Part shown: positions 60,029 to 64,000 of the stretch, one piece after another
Numbering within the stretch: position 1 is the stretch's first letter
Layout: the number at the start of each line of letters is the position of its first letter
Assembly: GCA_001642005.1 (NCBI GenBank)
Contig: LWCA01000059.1
Location: forward strand, 1-64,000
Reading direction: 5' to 3'
DNA: 64,000 nt
Source of the DNA: Intoshia linei
Taxonomy: Eukaryota > Orthonectida > Rhopaluridae
The notes under the pieces: model-generated
What the model was told of the DNA's origin: nothing
Seen by the model: only the letters and a program-made list of their open reading frames with translations
Database searches by the model: none
Translations under genes and position numbers: made by a program

Positions 60029-60454
60029 TCACATTTTTGTTTTACATTTCAATGCGTTTAATTTTAATTTTTCAAACTTGCCATCAATTTCCTTAAAATT
60101 CATTAATTTTTTTCCTTTTATAACGGGGAGATATTTTATGATAATATGCATGTCATGAATACTATATTTTAATTCCTAGTCAAATAAAAATTAGAGATTA
60201 TTGCATGGGTTAATGATTATAATATGAAAAAACCCCTACGTATCTTTTGGTTAAAAAAATATATTTATGAATACCTTTTCTTTGTTATTCATAGTTATCT
60301 TTTGTATATTTTCAGTTACTTTGTAGAAAGAGTTATAAATATCATTTTTTAGTTTGGTTTCAATATTGTATTCAGGTAATTTAAATTCAGGATAATTATT
60401 TTTTTGAACTTTTTCGGAATTTAAATCCAAATCCAAATTTTCATATTGATTCAT
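60029..60454 (-). CDS. Small unknown protein, two exons
   Basis: Exon 1 is 60275-60454 (MNQYENLDLDLNSEKVQ..., 60 residues, ending NNKEK before GTATTC); exon 2 is 60029-60174 after a TTCCTAG-type acceptor (ELKYSIHDMHIIIKYLPVIK, then a Lys-rich end ...NALKCKTKM). Both are in phase, giving about 108 residues. The composition is charged and helical (KLKNDIYNSFYKVTENIQKI), with heptad-like hydrophobic spacing, so a small coiled-coil subunit is plausible. I do not recognise a family. Support comes from an open frame with codon-like composition, matching splice sites and an intron length (100 bases) within the local range; upstream exons may exist. Confidence 0.5.
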
Positions 60455-60969
60455 GGTTAAAATTTGAAATTCAAATAGAAAATATACATTTTCATATTAA
60501 ATTTGACATGTATAACTACTATAACAACATATTAACGTAATAGGTTTAAATACCTGGTTGCTTCAGGTTGGTTCCAAAGAAAATAGATTCAATTAAATTT
60601 TTGTTTGTTATACACATTCTCTATACGTCTTTGAAAAAAACTAGTCCAAATAAGCAAACAATGCTATATTTTTAGTTTTTAGTTCATCCTTTATACACAA
60701 ATCCATATAAATTTGTATTACTTTTTCTGTAATTCACTTACAGTACAAAAATATATAAACTTAATTAGTAGATATAGTAATATTTATATTATAGTTGCAA
60801 TTATTGATATTAATACTCCATGTTAATATTATCCACAATAACTGATAATTTTAATTATTTTTTGATTCTAGAAATACAATTCTAGCTTTCCAAATATATT
60901 TAAACCTTTACTGATATAAAATGGAATGTTTGTGTGTGTTTCCCTTTATTAAAAAACTAACTGTCGTAG

Positions 60970-61105
60970 CATTTATATTAGAAAAATATAAATTCTGGGA
61001 TTCCTTCTAAAATTATTTTCGTACACCTCAGCCTCAAAAACGCATACTTTCATTATCAAAACCAAAATTACTCTTTGTTTTAAAAATAGTTAAAATTAAA
61101 AAATA
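60970..61105 (-). repeat. Tandem repeat family, locus 3
   Basis: One unit with AAATTCTGGGATT, CCTCAAAAACGCATACTTTC and ATCAAAACCAAAATTACTC, matching 37805-37910 in the same orientation and 8812-9135 on the other strand. Confidence 0.5.
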
Positions 61106-61358
61106 AAAAACATTGAACGTCCACATCAGATGTGGGGAAAGTGCGGCCTTATTGACGATTTGGTGCTGCCTTCTGAACAATTGAATTATTTTTAAAATAT
61201 TAATTATTGGTAAAAGCAGTTTTTTTCCTTAAGGGTTGGTAAAATTTTGGTTTTTTCTAATAAGATGCTTCTAAATTGAATAAAATAAGCTAAAAAATTA
61301 TCTTACCCCAATTAACTAAAATTTTAGTATTCACCACCTAATAAACTATTCACTAGGG

Positions 61359-62751
61359 CGGTCGTTCTTAATTTTTTTGTCCTATGCACCCCCAAATATT
61401 GATCTTAATGACTGTGCACCCCTGATTAAATATACAATAATAATATTTAATAATTAGTACAATATGAATTATAAATAAAGTGTTAACTAGTTACTTAAAT
61501 TAAACGGATACAATTTAAGAATTAAAGCTGATTTGATCATAATAATGGTCGTGGAGAGCCAGCAAAAAGCCCGGCACGATGGAAAGTATAAACCCCTATA
61601 AAAAATTTTTTAAAAAAAAACCTTTATATATTAATTAATCGAACGTTCATTATCTAAAAATTGAAAATAACCATTAAAAATCGTATTGATTATTGAAAAT
61701 ATGATATACTTAAGAAAATTTTCATCAATATATATTAATAAATTAAAAAAGTAGGCCCTCATGATTGTAGACACGGGACATATGACCCTCTCAATGACCA
61801 TGTCTGTACTTACTTCAAACCTTTATAAAAATAAAGACATGTCAACTATCATATCCACTAAAAGTTTTGTAAGTACTACTGCAATATCCAGTAGATATAT
61901 TATCTATTTTCCATTGAAAAATATCGGAAAATGTAGTAGCCCTGGTCATACCACCAAATTCATTAATCAAAAATAGAATATTCAAATATAATGTTAAAAA
62001 CTCAGAAAATAAACGAATTAAGTAGTAGTAGAAAACTTTTACATAACAATTGAACAAATTTATTTACATAAATTTTAATAGGATCGTTATTGTTGATCAA
62101 CGTTTCCGATGGTATGATGCTTTTTTTGTTTAAAAAACATGTAAGCAACATGATATTATGCCTCTACAAATTTGTTACATTGAGAAGAAATGATAAATTG
62201 TCAACTGTTCCACTTATATCAAAATGTCTTATTTTTCGAGAGATAACTTCCATACTGTCAATGAGGTTTGAGTGTTTTATATTCTCATGATTACGTAGGA
62301 GGTTTGGCTTTATGCTATTATTTCATAAAACGCCGAAAAGTAAATGCACTGAGGTTTTTCGGTTTTATCTGCATCATTACGACAGGTATAACTAAATTCT
62401 ACGTAACTGTTATTTTATTGTCTTTTTTTAGACATCCTTAGAGAAGGTTAAAAACTCGATGAATATGTTATATGCTAATGATAATTTATATATTAAAATA
62501 CACAATTTGTATACCTTAAAAAAGTTAAAATATAAATTAATTTGATTATTAAATGATTGTGAATAAATTCAATGAGCGTTAATTATTAACTTAACTTAAT
62601 AAGTATAAATTTTTAGTAATTATGTATTATATCTAATCTTTTTGTTGATAATAAAAATATCAATTATGTAATTTCATTCATTTAGAAAAAAATTGAAAAT
62701 AGCTCTGTGCACCCCCAAAAATTGATTATGCACCCCGGTTATGAACCACTG
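61359..62751 (-). mobile_element. hAT (ZBED-type) element, decayed, with both ends
   Basis: 1393-base element with left end CGGTCGTTCTTAA and right end GTTATGAACCACTG (imperfect inverted pair, canonical CAGTGGTTC), each followed inwards by a TGCACCCCC motif. Perfect 8-base flanking duplication CACTAGGG at 61351-61358 and 62752-62759. Inside, 62092-62375 repeats 50346-50640, which carries the BED-finger remnant of a hAT transposase on the minus strand. Reading frames are broken, so it is not autonomous. The ORFs at 61761, 61842 and 62090 are by-products. Confidence 0.8.
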
Positions 62752-62752
62752 C

Positions 62753-62812
62753 ACTAGGGTGTTAACTTTTTTTTAAATCAAAAATACAGGGTACTACAGG
62801 GTGAGAAATATA
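62753..62812 (+). repeat. Dispersed repeat, copy 2
   Basis: Partner of 1742-1812: TAGGGTGTTAACTTTTTT, then AAATAC and AGGGT, ending GGTGAGAAAT. It immediately abuts (and shares bases with) the right target duplication of the hAT element, so that element inserted at or next to this repeat. Confidence 0.5.
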
Positions 62813-62853
62813 CATTTCAGAGTCGTGGTATAGTTTTTTAATCTTAAATTTTG

Positions 62854-63367
62854 AAAAAGTCCGGCCACCCCAAGCAAGTTAGGTATTAGAAATATAATTT
62901 TTGAAACCTTAACATTTAATTTATTTTAATTGCTGTTACCATAGTTTTTATTTTATAATTTGATTAGTATAATGCAATTGTTCCGCCTTTTTTATTGGCT
63001 GACCGGTAATAAATTGTAATATTTATCGCAGACCATTAAAGCGAAACTGCTACCTTTATAAAAAAGTTGATAAAAAACGTAATAAATTCACTTTAATTAG
63101 TAAAAAAATTTTCACAATTATTTCGCGAACTAGGTAACAATTTTCACGGGTACCACCTCTTCAAGTTGTTCTAACAATGAGGTTTCTGAGCGTGCAATAA
63201 ACAGAGTACAATACCAATGAAACAGATCCTTATTGAAGTATATTGACGATAAACTAAGTCAATACTACCATTAATAAACTGAAAAATATATAAATATATA
63301 GAAATAATAAACAATCGTTCATAATAAAATGTGTGATTTTTCAAGATAAAAGGTGGCCGGACTTTTT
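62854..63367. mobile_element. MITE with perfect 16-base inverted ends
   Basis: Begins AAAAAGTCCGGCCACC and ends GGTGGCCGGACTTTTT, perfect inverted repeats 16 bases long around a 514-base element. No target duplication is clear, so the element may extend further or be of a class with short duplications. No ORF. Confidence 0.7.
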
Positions 63368-63720
63368 ATCATTATATTAAAAAATTATTCAAAAATGAAA
63401 ACATTTAAATATTTATTTGTATTCCAGTAGCACGTAAGTTGCGACATCTCCGACTTATCTATCTAACATCAAAAATAATTTAAGTGTCGGATAATAACGA
63501 TGAATAATTCATAGTGAATTTCAGACCATGATAGGAATAAAAAGTTCAATTGTTTGTAGTTAATGCTAAGAAACTTGTAGTTATTTGAAAGAAAAGCAAT
63601 ACATGTTTAGTTTCTATGTTTTGATTATAACTTTTTTTGGTATTTAAAATTACTCCAAATTATTATTTTGCTAAATAATTGAAATTTTAAAAGTTATCTA
63701 TATTTTGTAAATATTAAACT

Positions 63721-64000
63721 ATGAGTAATATTAACATTACATTTTTCGATCAATCGAATCGCGTTTACAATAGGTAATTTAATAAAATTTGTAAATAATG
63801 TATAGTTTTGTTGCAAATAACAAAAAATTTGAATATGCTGGAAATACTAATCCCGACTCATTCAAATATTTTTTGAACAAAAAAATTATTAAAGTCGTTA
63901 GTGGAAAAGATTACATAGCTCTGTTGACTCAGGTTTGTAAAATAATGAATGGTTTTGATGTATTCATAGGATGGAGGTATTTGTCGCATTAAATTTACTG
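63721..64000 (+). CDS. RCC1-like gene, 5' part (runs off the window)
   Basis: Three exons are visible: 63721-63773 (MSNINITFFDQSNRVYN), 63806-63932 (SFVANNKKFEYAGN..., then KIIKVVSGKDYIALLTQ) and 63970 to the edge (DGGICRIKFT). Phases agree, and the introns are 32 and 37 bases. The pattern VSGKDYIALLTQ-DGG is the blade motif of RCC1-type beta-propellers (usually GxxHxxALTxDGxV). Such proteins include guanine-nucleotide exchange factors (RCC1), RPGR and HERC ligases; which one this is cannot be told from one blade. The start ATG at 63721 is the first in frame after stops. Confidence 0.6.

Larger units (their letters stand above)
60455..63720. other. Gene-free, TE-rich stretch
   Basis: Contains tandem repeat family locus 3 (about 60970-61105), a fragment related to the 28899 MITE (61120-61320), a 1.4-kb hAT element (61359-62751), dispersed repeat 62753-62812 and a MITE (62854-63367). 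The remaining pieces show nothing I can name. The last 350 bases should hold the promoter of the RCC1-like gene. Confidence 0.6.

Noticed and set aside
1-64000. CRISPR arrays, bacterial operons, tRNA or rRNA genes
   Set aside because: The DNA is eukaryotic with spliced genes. No regularly spaced direct repeats with unique spacers, no tRNA cloverleaf with intact TTCGANNC box, and no rRNA-like segment was found by eye. A covariance-model search would be needed to exclude tRNAs fully.

Overview
The window is nuclear DNA from an animal. It is very AT-rich (clearly above 70% by eye, not counted). Genes are split by many introns of about 35-65 bases with GT...AG ends, and the gene set (nicastrin, GAS2-like protein, LYAR, DRG1, aromatic amino acid decarboxylase, ankyrin-type asparaginase) is metazoan. 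The many hAT-type MITEs and a mariner relic fit an arthropod, perhaps an insect, but the sequence alone does not fix the lineage.

Layout. 1-2762: no gene recognised. 2763-8008 (-): aromatic-L-amino-acid decarboxylase with two large TE-filled introns and one exon I cannot find. 10529-12478 (+): PP2A scaffold subunit A in one exon. 12572-14608 (+): DRG1 GTPase. 14644-18021 (-): GAS2-like cytoskeletal linker. 19053-20363 (+): mitochondrial release-factor-like MTRFR. 20405-20962 (+): NIP7. 20969-24369 and 25110-29384 (-): two tandem asparaginase/ankyrin genes. 29438-30491 (-): SPOUT1-like methyltransferase. 30570-32124 (-): LYAR. 33276-35820 (+): nicastrin in 14 exons. 35840-42039, 42751-45168 and 48180-52597 (-): three tandem adenosine kinase genes. 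58289-59367 (-): PLP homeostasis protein. 60029-60454 (-): small unknown gene. 63721-end (+): start of an RCC1-like gene.

Two kinds of territory alternate. From about 10.5 to 36 kb genes are tightly packed, with same-strand neighbours 41-94 bases apart and tail-to-tail neighbours 6-35 bases apart. From about 36 to 63 kb, and inside the AADC introns, the DNA is mostly transposon debris. I could define several hAT-type MITEs by both termini and 8-base target duplications, one pogo-like MITE with TA duplication, one mariner relic carrying a nested MITE, a 1.4-kb hAT element, a 42-base minisatellite, and a dispersed tandem-repeat family.

Themes. Purine salvage (three adenosine kinases) and asparagine hydrolysis (two asparaginases) have expanded by local tandem duplication, with exon lengths preserved almost to the base. 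Several genes serve translation or ribosome biogenesis (NIP7, LYAR, SPOUT1, DRG1, MTRFR). The most notable anomalies are a splice donor that is GT, GC or GA in the three adenosine kinase copies, an altered DYIGS motif in nicastrin, and an apparently missing AADC exon. I see no clear sign of a wholly new molecular system. All exon structures were read by eye and checked for phase; none is supported by transcript data.
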